64,000 bases of DNA. Origin: Bordetella parapertussis (lineage in GTDB: Bacteria > Pseudomonadota > Gammaproteobacteria > Burkholderiales > SG8-39). The notes under the pieces are model-generated. The model did no database searches, had not been told where the DNA came from, and saw only the letters and a program-made list of their open reading frames with translations. Each line of letters begins with the position of its first letter. Position 1 is the first letter of the stretch. The position numbers were made by a program, and so were the translations under genes. This document shows, in pieces, positions 8,703 through 16,883 of this stretch. The stretch covers positions 1 through 64,000 of the forward strand of contig CAMAXP010000012.1 in the NCBI GenBank assembly GCA_945862265.1, written 5' to 3'.

Positions 8703-9716
8703 TCAGCCGTTGTAGAAGCGGCGTCCCCGTTCGCGCAACCAGAGCCGGACGAGGTGGCGCTTGCGGCCTTCCTCCGGGTAGTCCTTGAACCCGGTGCGGC
8801 GGTGGCCGAGGCGGACGTTGTCCACGATCTGGACCTGCCCGGGCTCGAAGAAGAACTGGCGCGCGAAGCGCGGCTGCATCATCGTCCGCTCCAGCGTCTC
8901 GAGGGCTTCCAGCCCTTCCGCGTCGAGTTCCTGGCCGGCCATGCGATACCCGTTCACAACGTGCCGGTGCGAGAGGCGGCACACAAGGCGTCCGGCGTCG
9001 TACTCGAACAAGGGGTGGCTGAGCACCATCGGTTCATCGGGGGCATGCTCGCGCTGGCGGTCGAAGAGAAAGGGCCGGAACAACCGCTCGATGAGTCCGG
9101 GATGGCTTTTCAGCATCTCGTTGTACACGGCATAGAAACTCACCACGCCACTGATTCCCCCTTCCATTGCGGGGCGCAGGCACAGCAGCGCGACATAGTC
9201 GGGCGGGCAGAGGTTGTAACTGTTGTCGGTGTGAAAATTCTGCTCCGCGTTGGTCACGTCCGGGCGGACGCCGTTGCCCGGCGGCTTGCCCATGTCGCGC
9301 ACGTCGTAGATCACCTTGCCGTCCCAGCTCTGCGCCACCGGGCGAGAGACCAGCTGCAAGAGGATCCAGTACACGGCGCGGGCTTCGTCGACCGAGTAGG
9401 CGTCCAGCGGAAGCCGGTCGATGATGACGAACCCGACCCCGTCCTCGAGCACTTTTTTCGCCTTCGCCATCATCGCGCGGCACGCGGGCATCTCGAATTC
9501 GTCCGGCGAGAGCAGGGGGGTTGGCAAAGGGTTGTGACGGATGATTTCGACGATCCCGTCGAGCTCCCGGCGGCTTTCGGCGTCCAGGCGGATGAGCCCG
9601 TCATCCTTCGCGAGGCTGTCCCGTTCCCAGGCGATGGGGCCGGCGAACGGCGCCTTGCGTACCGCTGGCGTGGCACTGTGCATCTGCTGGTTGAGGACAA
9701 CTTCCGGTGCGTTCAT
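8703..9716 (-). CDS. TauD/TfdA family Fe(II)/2-oxoglutarate dioxygenase
   Basis: The 337-residue protein carries the double-stranded beta-helix iron site: HxD in NFHTDNSYNLCPPDY (about residue 165), the distal histidine in VRLGHRRTGF, and the 2-oxoglutarate-binding arginine in KRHLVRLWLRE. Such enzymes hydroxylate or cleave small acids such as taurine or chlorophenoxy acids. An N-terminal tail of about 100 residues precedes the core. It is the last gene of the minus-strand operon 12998-8703, and its ATG overlaps the upstream stop (ATGA). The substrate is unknown, but it presumably acts on a compound in the same pathway as the UbiD-type decarboxylase. Confidence 0.92.
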   Translation of the reverse strand: MNAPEVVLNQQMHSATPAVRKAPFAGPIAWERDSLAKDDGLIRLDAESRRELDGIVEIIRHNPLPTPLLSPDEFEMPACRAMMAKAKKVLEDGVGFVIIDRLPLDAYSVDEARAVYWILLQLVSRPVAQSWDGKVIYDVRDMGKPPGNGVRPDVTNAEQNFHTDNSYNLCPPDYVALLCLRPAMEGGISGVVSFYAVYNEMLKSHPGLIERLFRPFLFDRQREHAPDEPMVLSHPLFEYDAGRLVCRLSHRHVVNGYRMAGQELDAEGLEALETLERTMMQPRFARQFFFEPGQVQIVDNVRLGHRRTGFKDYPEEGRKRHLVRLWLRERGRRFYNG

Positions 9717-9961
9717 GTCTTACCCTCCATGGCGACCTTCAGCGAGGCGATTTCGGCGTCGATCGCGGACATTCCGCCAAACGCCCGTCCCGCCCTGTCA
9801 TACCAGTATCGCGCGTTAGCTTCGTCGCCCTCGATGATGTGCACTATGCCGTGCGCCCACGCAGCATGCGGCTCGTCGCTTTCCTGGGCGATCTCGTGCG
9901 CACCCTGCCAGTCGCGCGCCTCGAGCAGCGCGATCGCGTCCGGCAGGGTCTTGTTCTTCAT
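9713..9961 (-). CDS. Small conserved-looking protein, 82 residues
   Basis: A compact 82-residue soluble protein that I do not recognise. It is mainly helical by composition (LPDAIALLEARDWQGAHEIA, AAWAHGIVHIIEGDEANARY), in two helix pairs reminiscent of a single tetratricopeptide-like unit. It begins 2 bases after the glutathione S-transferase stop and overlaps the dioxygenase start by 4 bases, so it is translated as part of the operon. This tight coupling and normal codon use support a real gene. It may be an accessory factor for the flanking enzymes. Confidence 0.82.
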   Translation of the reverse strand: MKNKTLPDAIALLEARDWQGAHEIAQESDEPHAAWAHGIVHIIEGDEANARYWYDRAGRAFGGMSAIDAEIASLKVAMEGKT

Positions 9962-9963
9962 GC

Positions 9964-10581
9964 CTACTCGCGCAGCTTGCGCGCTTCTTTTGCCGCCGGC
10001 CGCTCGATGCTCGCCATCAGCCACGCGCTTAATTTCGGGAATTTCGACAGGTCGTACTTGATCGCAGTGAGCGTGTAGACAACGCTCGCCACCATGAAGT
10101 CGGCCATGTCCCAGGTGTCGCCGCCGAAGTGCGGGTGCTTCGACAGGTGGCCTTCCAGGATCGCGAGCTTGCCGAGCAGCTGCGCTTCGGCCGCGTCCCC
10201 CAGGGCAGCATTGCGCTTCTCGGGCGGGAACAGCACGCGGTTCTGGAACATCGTGATCATCGGCGGCTCGACATCGTTGGCCGTGAAGAAGGCCCACTGC
10301 AGCATGCGGCCGCGACCCTCGGGTGTTGCGGGGAACAGTGCCGACTTGTACTTCTCGGCCAGGTAGAGGTTGATCGCGGCCGACTCCCACATCACGAAGC
10401 CGTCGTCGTCGATGGCCGGCACGCGCGCGTTCGGGTTCAGGTCGACGAACCATTGCTCCTTGCACTGGGCGTTTTCCACCGTGATGCTCACCGGGATGTG
10501 CTCGTACGCAATGCCCGCTTCCTTCGCCATCCACAGCACGCGGAACGCCCGCGACCGGGGTTGCCCGTAAATCTTCAGCAT
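9964..10581 (-). CDS. Glutathione S-transferase
   Basis: The 205 residues show the thioredoxin-fold N-terminal domain (MLKIYGQPRSRAFRVLWMAK, with serine 10 as a likely glutathione-activating residue), the cis-proline segment NARVPAIDDDGFVMWESAAI that binds glutathione, and an all-helical C-terminal domain from about 90. Members in catabolic operons act in dehalogenation, ether cleavage, isomerisation or detoxification. It sits between the UbiD-type decarboxylase (20-base gap) and the 82-residue protein, so a role in the same aromatic or acid pathway is likely. Confidence 0.93.
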   Translation of the reverse strand: MLKIYGQPRSRAFRVLWMAKEAGIAYEHIPVSITVENAQCKEQWFVDLNPNARVPAIDDDGFVMWESAAINLYLAEKYKSALFPATPEGRGRMLQWAFFTANDVEPPMITMFQNRVLFPPEKRNAALGDAAEAQLLGKLAILEGHLSKHPHFGGDTWDMADFMVASVVYTLTAIKYDLSKFPKLSAWLMASIERPAAKEARKLRE

Positions 10582-10601
10582 GTCTGCTCCCTGTTGGTGT
10601 T

Positions 10602-12005
10602 CTATTTCAGCCAGCCGAGTTCGCCGCCATCCTGCGTAAAGCTGGAGGCGTCGACCTCGAAAGTCCTGAACGGCGCGCGCGCAAAGCGCTCGCGCTCCTC
10701 GAACGGGACTGTCGCGTCGATCCCGACCTTGGCGCGGATGCCGTTGTTGCTTTTTCTCACGTACTCGTGCGTGCGCGCACCGGGGATGATGAAAAGGTCC
10801 TTGCTGGCCTCCATCCGCATTGCGAGTGCGTACTCGACGTCGTTGGGGTCCTGGATGTTGATGTCGTCGTCGACCGCGATGATGAGGTCCAGGTCCTTGA
10901 GCGTGCCAAAGGCCGCGAGGATCGCGTTGCGCTGCATGCCTTCCTGCTGCGGGTTGGTCTTCTTCACCTGGATCACGGCGTGGAAGCGATGCAGGCCGCC
11001 GGCAGTCACCTCGACATCCTTCACGATGGGGGTCGCGGCCTGCAGCGACTTGAGCAGGCTCGCCTCCATCACGTACTTGCGCAGCATGATTGTTTCGCGG
11101 CCCACGCCGTTGATCGCGAAGTAGACCGGGTTGTTGCGATGGCACAGCGCGGTCACCTCGAAGATCGGTGCATCGCCCTCGGGTGAGAGGTAGCCGACGA
11201 ATTCGCCGAATGGGCCTTCCCTCACGGTCTGGTTGGGCAGCAGCACGCCTTCCAGCACGATCTCGGTCTCGGCCGGGTAGTACAGGTCCTGGGTGATGCC
11301 CTTGACGACCGGCAGCGGCTCCCCGCGCAGGGCGCCGGCGATCGCGAGTTCGTCGGCAGACTCGGGCATCTGCGCCCCCATCGTCGCCGCGGTGTAGTGA
11401 ACGGCGAGGTCGGTGCCGATGCAGACGGCGATCGGCAGCGGCTTGCCGAGCTTCTGCGCGCGTTCATACGCGGCGCGCAGGTGGCGGCCGAAGTCGAGCT
11501 TGATGGCCGTGCGTTGCGGGCCGATCAACTGCAGCCGGTGGTAGGACGCGTTGTAGACGCCGGTTTCAGGGTCCTGCACGACGATGATGCCGGCCGTGAT
11601 GAAGCGGCCGCTGTCGCCCTCGGTGTGGCGCAGGATGGGCAATACCTTGCCCAAGTCGAATTCGCGCAGCACGTTCTCGTGCACCGGCGCCTTGGCGACC
11701 CGGACCGGGGGCACGGGGTTGCCTAGTGCACGCGTGACGAACTGGCGGATACCCATGTAGTCGGTGCCGAAGGCCGCCTCGCAGTTCTCTTTGCACGAGA
11801 GCATGTTGCCGAGCACCGGCATCGCGTGACCCTTGATGCGAGGGAAGAGGATCGACGGCCCGCCGTCGAGCTTCTTCATGATGCCGGCGACCTGGTACTC
11901 GGTGTCGGCCTCGTGGGCGTAGGTGTTGATGCGTCCGGCCGCCTGCATCCTGCGCAGTGCTGAACGGAAACTTGTGTCTATGACGACCTGTGGGCTTGCT
12001 TGCAT
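10602..12005 (-). CDS. UbiD family decarboxylase
   Basis: A 467-residue member of the UbiD (prenylated-FMN-dependent) family, which removes or adds a carboxyl group on aromatic or unsaturated acids. Visible elements are GHAMPVLGNMLSCKENCEAA near residue 60, ITAGIIVVQDPETGVYNASYHRLQLIG, the catalytic acidic segment REGPFGEFVGYLSP near 280, and EVTALCHRNNPVYFA. The length fits the family. No UbiX-type flavin prenyltransferase lies in the window, so the cofactor must come from elsewhere. It follows Bug copy 6 by 21 bases, implying that the receptor captures the acid that is decarboxylated. Confidence 0.94.
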   Translation of the reverse strand: MQASPQVVIDTSFRSALRRMQAAGRINTYAHEADTEYQVAGIMKKLDGGPSILFPRIKGHAMPVLGNMLSCKENCEAAFGTDYMGIRQFVTRALGNPVPPVRVAKAPVHENVLREFDLGKVLPILRHTEGDSGRFITAGIIVVQDPETGVYNASYHRLQLIGPQRTAIKLDFGRHLRAAYERAQKLGKPLPIAVCIGTDLAVHYTAATMGAQMPESADELAIAGALRGEPLPVVKGITQDLYYPAETEIVLEGVLLPNQTVREGPFGEFVGYLSPEGDAPIFEVTALCHRNNPVYFAINGVGRETIMLRKYVMEASLLKSLQAATPIVKDVEVTAGGLHRFHAVIQVKKTNPQQEGMQRNAILAAFGTLKDLDLIIAVDDDINIQDPNDVEYALAMRMEASKDLFIIPGARTHEYVRKSNNGIRAKVGIDATVPFEERERFARAPFRTFEVDASSFTQDGGELGWLK

Positions 12006-12026
12006 GGCGCTGTCCTTGGCGTTGGC

Positions 12027-12998
12027 TTACTGCTCGACCTTGATGCCGGTCTGTTTGACGAAGGTACCCCACTTCTGCAGTTCGGACTGCACCAGGGCGC
12101 GAAACTGTTCGGGCGAGTCGCCGACCGGCGTGGCGCCGATGTCCTCCATGCGTTTCCTGAGGGCCGGGTCCTTGAAGCCCTGTTGCACCGCGGCCGATAT
12201 GCGGTTCACGATCTCAGCGGGCGTCCCGACCGGGGCGAACAGCCCGTTCCAGGAATCCACCGCGTAGCCGGGAATGCCGGCCTCGCCGATGGTCGGCACT
12301 TCGGGCGACTGGGGAAAGCGCTTGCCGCTGGTGATGCCCAGCGCCCGCAGCTTGCCTCCACGCATCTGGGGTAGGGCATCCGAGTAGTTGGCAAAGGTGA
12401 CCTGCGCATCGCCCGCCACGGCGGCGGCGGTGGCCGGCGCGCCGCCCTTGTAGGGCACATAGACCATGTCCACGCCCGCCATGAACTTGAAGATCTCGCC
12501 GCTGAACTGGGTCAGGCCGCCGGCGCCTGCGAAGTTGAGCTTGCCCGGCTGCGCCTTGGCCAGTGCGATGAGCTCCTTCACGTTCTGCGCGGGCACAGCG
12601 GGATTCACCAGCAGCACGAGGGGATTGGTATTGATCAGCGTGACCGGGGCGAAGTCCTTGAGGCCGTCGTAGCCGAGTTTCTGGATGAACTGGTTCAGCG
12701 TCTGCGGCGCGGCCGATCCCATGAGGAGCGTGTAGCCGTCGGCGGGGCTCTTTGCCACGTATTCGGTCGCCAGGGCGCCGCCGTTGCCCACCTTGTTCTC
12801 CACCAGCACCGGCTGGCCGATGGCCTCCTGGATCTTGGGGGCCGACAGGCGCGTGACCGTGTCCGTGATTCCGCCGGGTGCGTACGGCACGACGATGCGC
12901 ACAGGGCGCGTGGGCCAGGCCGGCTGCGCCAGCGCAGCAGCGACAGGGAAGAGGACTGCAAGGGCGGCGAGGCCGCGAAACAGGAATCGGATGGGCAT
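12027..12998 (-). CDS. Bug-family TTT substrate-binding protein (copy 6)
   Basis: This 323-residue receptor is the first gene of the UbiD operon. Signal peptide 1-24 ends ALAQ. Key segments are VVPYAPGGITDTVTRL, VLVENKVGNGGALATE, DGYTLLMGSAAPQTLN and VYVPYKGGAPATAAAVAGDA. The hinge motif lacks the usual His, having VYVPYKGG. It is divergent from the MarR regulator across 73 bases, which makes that regulator a candidate controller of this operon. Confidence 0.96.
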   Translation of the reverse strand: MPIRFLFRGLAALAVLFPVAAALAQPAWPTRPVRIVVPYAPGGITDTVTRLSAPKIQEAIGQPVLVENKVGNGGALATEYVAKSPADGYTLLMGSAAPQTLNQFIQKLGYDGLKDFAPVTLINTNPLVLLVNPAVPAQNVKELIALAKAQPGKLNFAGAGGLTQFSGEIFKFMAGVDMVYVPYKGGAPATAAAVAGDAQVTFANYSDALPQMRGGKLRALGITSGKRFPQSPEVPTIGEAGIPGYAVDSWNGLFAPVGTPAEIVNRISAAVQQGFKDPALRKRMEDIGATPVGDSPEQFRALVQSELQKWGTFVKQTGIKVEQ

Positions 12999-13024
12999 GT
13001 TGGTTTGCTTTTAGAGAAAGCTTG

Positions 13025-13053
13025 TTGACAAAGGTATATGGCGGGGCTAACTT
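13025..13053 (+). promoter_or_regulatory. Sigma70-type promoter for the MarR gene
   Basis: A perfect -35 hexamer TTGACA (13025-13030) is followed by a 17-base spacer and TAACTT (13048-13053), ending 18 bases before the MarR start. It lies in the 73-base gap between the divergent UbiD operon and the regulator, so a MarR dimer binding here could control both directions. The operator itself is not obvious. Confidence 0.55.
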
Positions 13054-13071
13054 AACCGAAGGGAGAAATTC

Positions 13072-13677
13072 ATGTCAAGCAAGAAGAAAGCGGTGCCTGC
13101 AGCCAAGCCGAAGCGAGATGTGTTCGCCAACACCGTCTCCCGGCCCGAACTGCTGGTCGAGGGCGCGGACACGGAGTTCCGCGGGCTCGTCCACGACCTG
13201 ATGGCGTTCGCGCACCACATCGAGGCCTGCCGCGACGGCTTCGGCGCCCTCGCCGGGCTCACTGGCGTGCAGTACGAGATCTTCATGGTCGTGAAGCGGT
13301 TCCATTCAATGGCGTCCGGCCAGGCCGCCGGCATCAGTGTCGGGCAGGCGGCCGCGCGGCTGCACCGGTCCGGCGCGTTCATCACTCTCGAAGTCAACAA
13401 GCTCGTCGCCAAGGGCGTGCTCGCCAAGGCCGACGACCCGGCCGACGGCCGCCGCGTGCTCCTCTCCGTCAGCAAGTCGGGCGAGGCGCTGGCGCGCAGC
13501 CTCGCGCCCGTGCAGCAGCAGGTCAACGACGTGCTCTTCGCGTGCCTCGACCGCAAAGGCTTCGAGCGGCTGCGCGCGCTTGCCGCCGAGCTCGTGGGCT
13601 GCGGCGACCGAGCCGCGTCCCTCATTGATTACCTGAGTTCCAACCACGCGGCCGCAGCTGGCAGCCGCGCCGCGTAA
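13072..13677 (+). CDS. MarR family transcriptional regulator
   Basis: A 201-residue winged-helix regulator. After a lysine-rich N-terminal tail, the core runs from about residue 45: GLTGVQYEIFMVVKRF, the recognition helix region ISVGQAAARLHRSGAFITLEV, and the wing DDPADGRRVLLSVSKSG, the D-x-R-x5 signature of MarR. Such repressors usually respond to the aromatic acid whose catabolism they control. It is divergent from the UbiD operon and heads a plus-strand run with a cupin and an HpaB-type monooxygenase. AAGGGAG precedes the ATG. Confidence 0.93.
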   Translation: MSSKKKAVPAAKPKRDVFANTVSRPELLVEGADTEFRGLVHDLMAFAHHIEACRDGFGALAGLTGVQYEIFMVVKRFHSMASGQAAGISVGQAAARLHRSGAFITLEVNKLVAKGVLAKADDPADGRRVLLSVSKSGEALARSLAPVQQQVNDVLFACLDRKGFERLRALAAELVGCGDRAASLIDYLSSNHAAAAGSRAA

Positions 13678-13706
13678 CCCCCGTTCATTCCCCAGGAGAC
13701 AGCCCC

Positions 13707-14099
13707 ATGGCCCAGGCCCCCAAGCAGCACCTCGAGTTCGTCGGCGTAGACATGACCACCGGCTGGGAGACCCCGTCGGGCTATCCCGCAAGCTTCACCC
13801 AGAAGATCCTCGCCAGCGACATCGATGAGACCAACAAGCGCGGCAGCCGCACGCGCCTCCTCAAGCTCGAGCCGGGAGCGTTCTCCACGGTGCCGTTCGT
13901 GCATGACCACTGGGAAGAAGTTTTCCTTGTGCAGGGCGACCTGATCTTCGGCAACGACGACAAGGGGCAGGGCGGGCAGTCCTCCAGCGCCTTCACCTAC
14001 GCGTGCCGGCCGCCCGGCGTCTACCACGGCCCGTTCGCCTCGAAGAACGGCTGCCTGCTGTACGAGATCCACTACTACGAAACTTCAGGCAAGAAATAG
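13707..14099 (+). CDS. Cupin-domain protein
   Basis: A 130-residue single-domain cupin. The metal-binding motif is in PFVHDHWEEVFLVQGDLIFG (His, His, Glu; about 67-86), with the second motif region around RPPGVYHGPF supplying the last His. Small cupins in such operons act as isomerases, oxygenases or ligand-binding accessory proteins. It lies 29 bases after the MarR gene and 10 bases before the monooxygenase, so it may assist that enzyme or handle its product. Confidence 0.87.
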   Translation: MAQAPKQHLEFVGVDMTTGWETPSGYPASFTQKILASDIDETNKRGSRTRLLKLEPGAFSTVPFVHDHWEEVFLVQGDLIFGNDDKGQGGQSSSAFTYACRPPGVYHGPFASKNGCLLYEIHYYETSGKK

Positions 14100-14109
14100 G
14101 GAACCCGAC

Positions 14110-15576
14110 ATGCTCAAGACCGGCAAGGAACACCTGGAACAACTGCGCGACGGGCGCGTCATCTACGTCGGCGAGGAAAAGGTCACCGACGTCACGACCC
14201 ATCCCGCATTCCGCCATGCAGCGCAGTCGATTGCTTCGCTCTACGACCTCAAGTGCGCCCCGGAGAACCGCGACGCCTTCAGCTTCGAGGAAAACGGCGA
14301 ACGCTACAGCAGCTACTTCCTGCGCGCCAAGTCGAAGCAGGACCTCGAAAAGCGCACGCTGCTGCATCGTGCGATCGCCGCGAAGACGCACGGCCTCTGG
14401 GGCCGCTCGCCCGACCACGTGTCCGCATTCGTCACCGGCATGTCGACCAACCCGTCGGTGTTCGGCCAGTACGAGGGCAACCTGCTCAAGTATTACGAGC
14501 ACATGAGGAAGAACGACACCTACGCCACCTACGCGGTCATCCCGCCGCAGGCCGCGCGCAACCCCGAGTTCTACGTGAAGCAGAACCTCCCCATCCCGAC
14601 GCTGCGGGTCGTGCGCGAGGAGGACGATGGCGTGGTGATCTCCGGCATGAAGATGCTGGCCACCGGCGCGGTGTTCGCCAACGAGATCTGGATCGGCAAC
14701 CTGATCCCGCTCGCCCCCACGCAGCTCGCGGAGTCCATCACGTGTGCAGTGCCCGTGAATGCCAAAGGCCTCACGCTGTGGTCCAGGAAGCCGTTCGAGC
14801 GCGATGCGCAGGTCGAGTTCGAGAACCCGCTCGCCTACCGGTACGACGAGACCGACAGCATGGTGATGTGCAAGGAGGTCAAGGTGCCGTGGGAGAAAGT
14901 GTTCGTGCACAACGACGCCGTGCTCGCCCGCGAGATCTACATCAAGACCCCGGCGCATTGCTACGGCAACCACCAGTCGAATGTGCGCTTCCACGAGAAG
15001 ATGCAGTTGCTCGTGGGCCTGGCTTCGCGCATCACGCAGGCTTCCGGCGCAGACCAGATCCCGGCGGTGCGGGAAACGCTCGGGCGCCTCTCCGCGCTCG
15101 AGGCAACGCTCGGCGGCATGATTGCCGGGCAGATCCAGGACGCGGAGTCCTGGCCCGAGGGCTACACCACCTACAACCGGCGTTATATGTACGCAGCGCT
15201 CAACTGGTGCACAGAGGGCCATTCGGCGATCATCGACGTGATCCGCGAACTGTGCGGCGGCGGCGTGTTCCAGATGCCGGCCGACATCTCGGTGATGCAC
15301 AACCCCGAGATGCGGCCCGACTTCGAGACCTACTGGCAGACCCCGCAGATGGGGGCGGTCGAGCGCATGAAGCTCTTCAAGCTGGCATGGGACCTCATCG
15401 GCTCGGAGTTCGCGGGACGCCACGCGCAGTACGAGAAGTTCTACGCAGGGGCTTCCTTCATCGTGCGCAACCATAACTTCCGCGAAGCCCCGTGGGAGAG
15501 CTACCACAAGGTCGTCGACGACCTGATGGCGAGCTACGACGTGCCGGAGGCGGGGAAGGCCGTGAAAGCCGCCTGA
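14110..15576 (+). CDS. HpaB-type flavin-dependent monooxygenase (4-hydroxyphenylacetate 3-monooxygenase family)
   Basis: The 488 residues match the FADH2-dependent oxygenase component of two-component aromatic hydroxylases. The N-terminal HpaB domain includes LKTGKEHLEQLRDGRVIYVG and THPAFRHAAQSIASLYDL, the substrate/flavin region MSTNPSVFGQYEGNLLKYYE follows, then the family strand VVISGMKMLATGAVFANEIW and the C-terminal helices with CGGGVFQMPADISVM. Such enzymes need a separate flavin reductase (HpaC), and none is visible here. The enzyme probably ortho-hydroxylates a phenolic acid. It is the third gene of the MarR-led run. Confidence 0.92.
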   Translation: MLKTGKEHLEQLRDGRVIYVGEEKVTDVTTHPAFRHAAQSIASLYDLKCAPENRDAFSFEENGERYSSYFLRAKSKQDLEKRTLLHRAIAAKTHGLWGRSPDHVSAFVTGMSTNPSVFGQYEGNLLKYYEHMRKNDTYATYAVIPPQAARNPEFYVKQNLPIPTLRVVREEDDGVVISGMKMLATGAVFANEIWIGNLIPLAPTQLAESITCAVPVNAKGLTLWSRKPFERDAQVEFENPLAYRYDETDSMVMCKEVKVPWEKVFVHNDAVLAREIYIKTPAHCYGNHQSNVRFHEKMQLLVGLASRITQASGADQIPAVRETLGRLSALEATLGGMIAGQIQDAESWPEGYTTYNRRYMYAALNWCTEGHSAIIDVIRELCGGGVFQMPADISVMHNPEMRPDFETYWQTPQMGAVERMKLFKLAWDLIGSEFAGRHAQYEKFYAGASFIVRNHNFREAPWESYHKVVDDLMASYDVPEAGKAVKAA

Positions 15577-15604
15577 GGGGGAGGTTCTGGCTTATTATTG
15601 ATCC

Positions 15605-15868
15605 ATGAGCGGACACGCAGCCCCACCCAAAGCAGCCCCGGCGACCGGCGGCGGAGACGGCCATTCTGTCGGCCGTCCCGTCCGCGACCTCGCGGCCCAG
15701 ATCTACGTGGAATTGGTCGGCAAGTCGCCCGATCCGGGCCGGGCTCCGACCATGGCCAAGCTGAGCTTCAAGCTTGCCGAGGTTTTCGAGGAAGAGGATG
15801 CCGCGCGCATCCAGGCCGCGAAGCCCGTGCAGGCCGACTTCAACGCCGAGTTCTTCGACCAGAAATAG
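15605..15868 (+). CDS. Small hypothetical protein, 87 residues
   Basis: An 87-residue soluble protein that I cannot assign. It has a Pro/Ala/Gly-rich disordered N-terminus (to about residue 24) and an amphipathic, charged C-terminal half (VRDLAAQIYVELVGKSPDPG, SFKLAEVFEEEDAARIQAAK). It begins 28 bases after the monooxygenase stop and ends one base before a perfect terminator-like palindrome, consistent with being the last gene of the MarR-led transcript. Confidence 0.65.
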   Translation: MSGHAAPPKAAPATGGGDGHSVGRPVRDLAAQIYVELVGKSPDPGRAPTMAKLSFKLAEVFEEEDAARIQAAKPVQADFNAEFFDQK

Positions 15869-15906
15869 AAAAATCGGGGACAGACCCGGGTCTGTCCCCG
15901 ATTTTT
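15869..15906. terminator. Perfect 38-base palindrome, bidirectional terminator / GGGACAGACC repeat
   Basis: Two 19-base arms pair perfectly with no unpaired loop bases, with an A-run on the left and a T-run on the right, so either strand gives a GC-rich hairpin followed by U residues. It separates two convergent genes and overlaps the stop codon of Bug copy 7 by two bases. The core GGGGACAGACC is related to the tandem repeat at 26673-26705. Confidence 0.85.
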
Positions 15907-16873
15907 ATTGCAGCGTAACGTTCCCCGCCTTGATGATCCGGGCCCACTTCGGGATCTCGGACTCGATGAACGCACGGAACTCCGCCGGGCTGCTGCCCGC
16001 GACGGTGAATCCCTGCTTGGCGAACGCATCGCGGAAATCCTCTGCCGTGAGCGCTTTCAGCGTTTCCGCGTTGAGCTTCGCGACGATGTCCGCAGGCGTT
16101 CCGGCCGGCACGAACAGGCCCTGCCAGGACAGCGCTTCGAATCCCGGGTAGCCGGATTCCGCGATCGTCGGCACATCAGGCAGCATCGGGTGGCGCTTGG
16201 CGGAGGTAATGGCCAGTGCCTTGATCTTGCCGCCCTTCACCTGCGGGTACACGACGAGGAAATCGCCGAACATGGACTGCACCTGGCCGCCCATCAGGTC
16301 GTTGACCGCACCCGCGCTGCCCTTGTAAGGCACGTGGACCAGTTTCGTGCCCGAGGCGAGGTTGAACATTTCCCCGGTCAGGTGCATCGAGGTGCCGTTG
16401 CCGGGTGAGGAGTGCGTCACCTGGTCGGGTCGTCCCTTGGCGTACGTGACGTATTCGGCCAGCGTGCCGGCCGGGAACTGCGGCCCGACCACGAGCACCA
16501 GCGAGGTGCTCACCAGCATGGAGATCGGTGCGAAGTCCTTGATCGGGTGGTAGGGCAGCTTCGGGTTGAGGCTCACGCTGATGCCGTGCGAGCCCGTGAC
16601 GCCGAGGAGCAGCGTGTAACCGTCGGGCGCCGCCTTGGCGACGAACTCCGACCCTACCGCGCCGCCCGCCCCGGGCTTGTTCTCCACAACGCAGGGTTGC
16701 CCCATGGATGCCTGCAGCCTTTCGCACAGGCGCCGCGCGAGAAGGTCTGTGCTGCCGCCGGGCGGGAAGGGTACGACGAAGCGCAGGGGCTTGCTGGGGT
16801 AGGGCTGCGCGGACACGGTGAATGCGCAGGCGGCCAGCACGCAGGCCGCAAAGAGTTTCAGTAGTGCGTTCAT
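15905..16873 (-). CDS. Bug-family TTT substrate-binding protein (copy 7)
   Basis: A 322-residue receptor, last gene of the minus-strand Rieske/GS-like operon (21236-15905), 10 bases after the FAD oxidoreductase. Signal peptide 1-22 ends VSAQ. It reads LRFVVPFPPGGSTDLLARRL, VVENKPGAGGAVGSEFV, DGYTLLLGVTG and HVPYKGSAGAVNDLMGG, and ends AGNVTLQ. Co-transcription suggests that it binds the substrate, or a related amine or acid, of the preceding enzymes. Confidence 0.96.
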   Translation of the reverse strand: MNALLKLFAACVLAACAFTVSAQPYPSKPLRFVVPFPPGGSTDLLARRLCERLQASMGQPCVVENKPGAGGAVGSEFVAKAAPDGYTLLLGVTGSHGISVSLNPKLPYHPIKDFAPISMLVSTSLVLVVGPQFPAGTLAEYVTYAKGRPDQVTHSSPGNGTSMHLTGEMFNLASGTKLVHVPYKGSAGAVNDLMGGQVQSMFGDFLVVYPQVKGGKIKALAITSAKRHPMLPDVPTIAESGYPGFEALSWQGLFVPAGTPADIVAKLNAETLKALTAEDFRDAFAKQGFTVAGSSPAEFRAFIESEIPKWARIIKAGNVTLQ

Positions 16874-16883
16874 CTGTGGGTTC

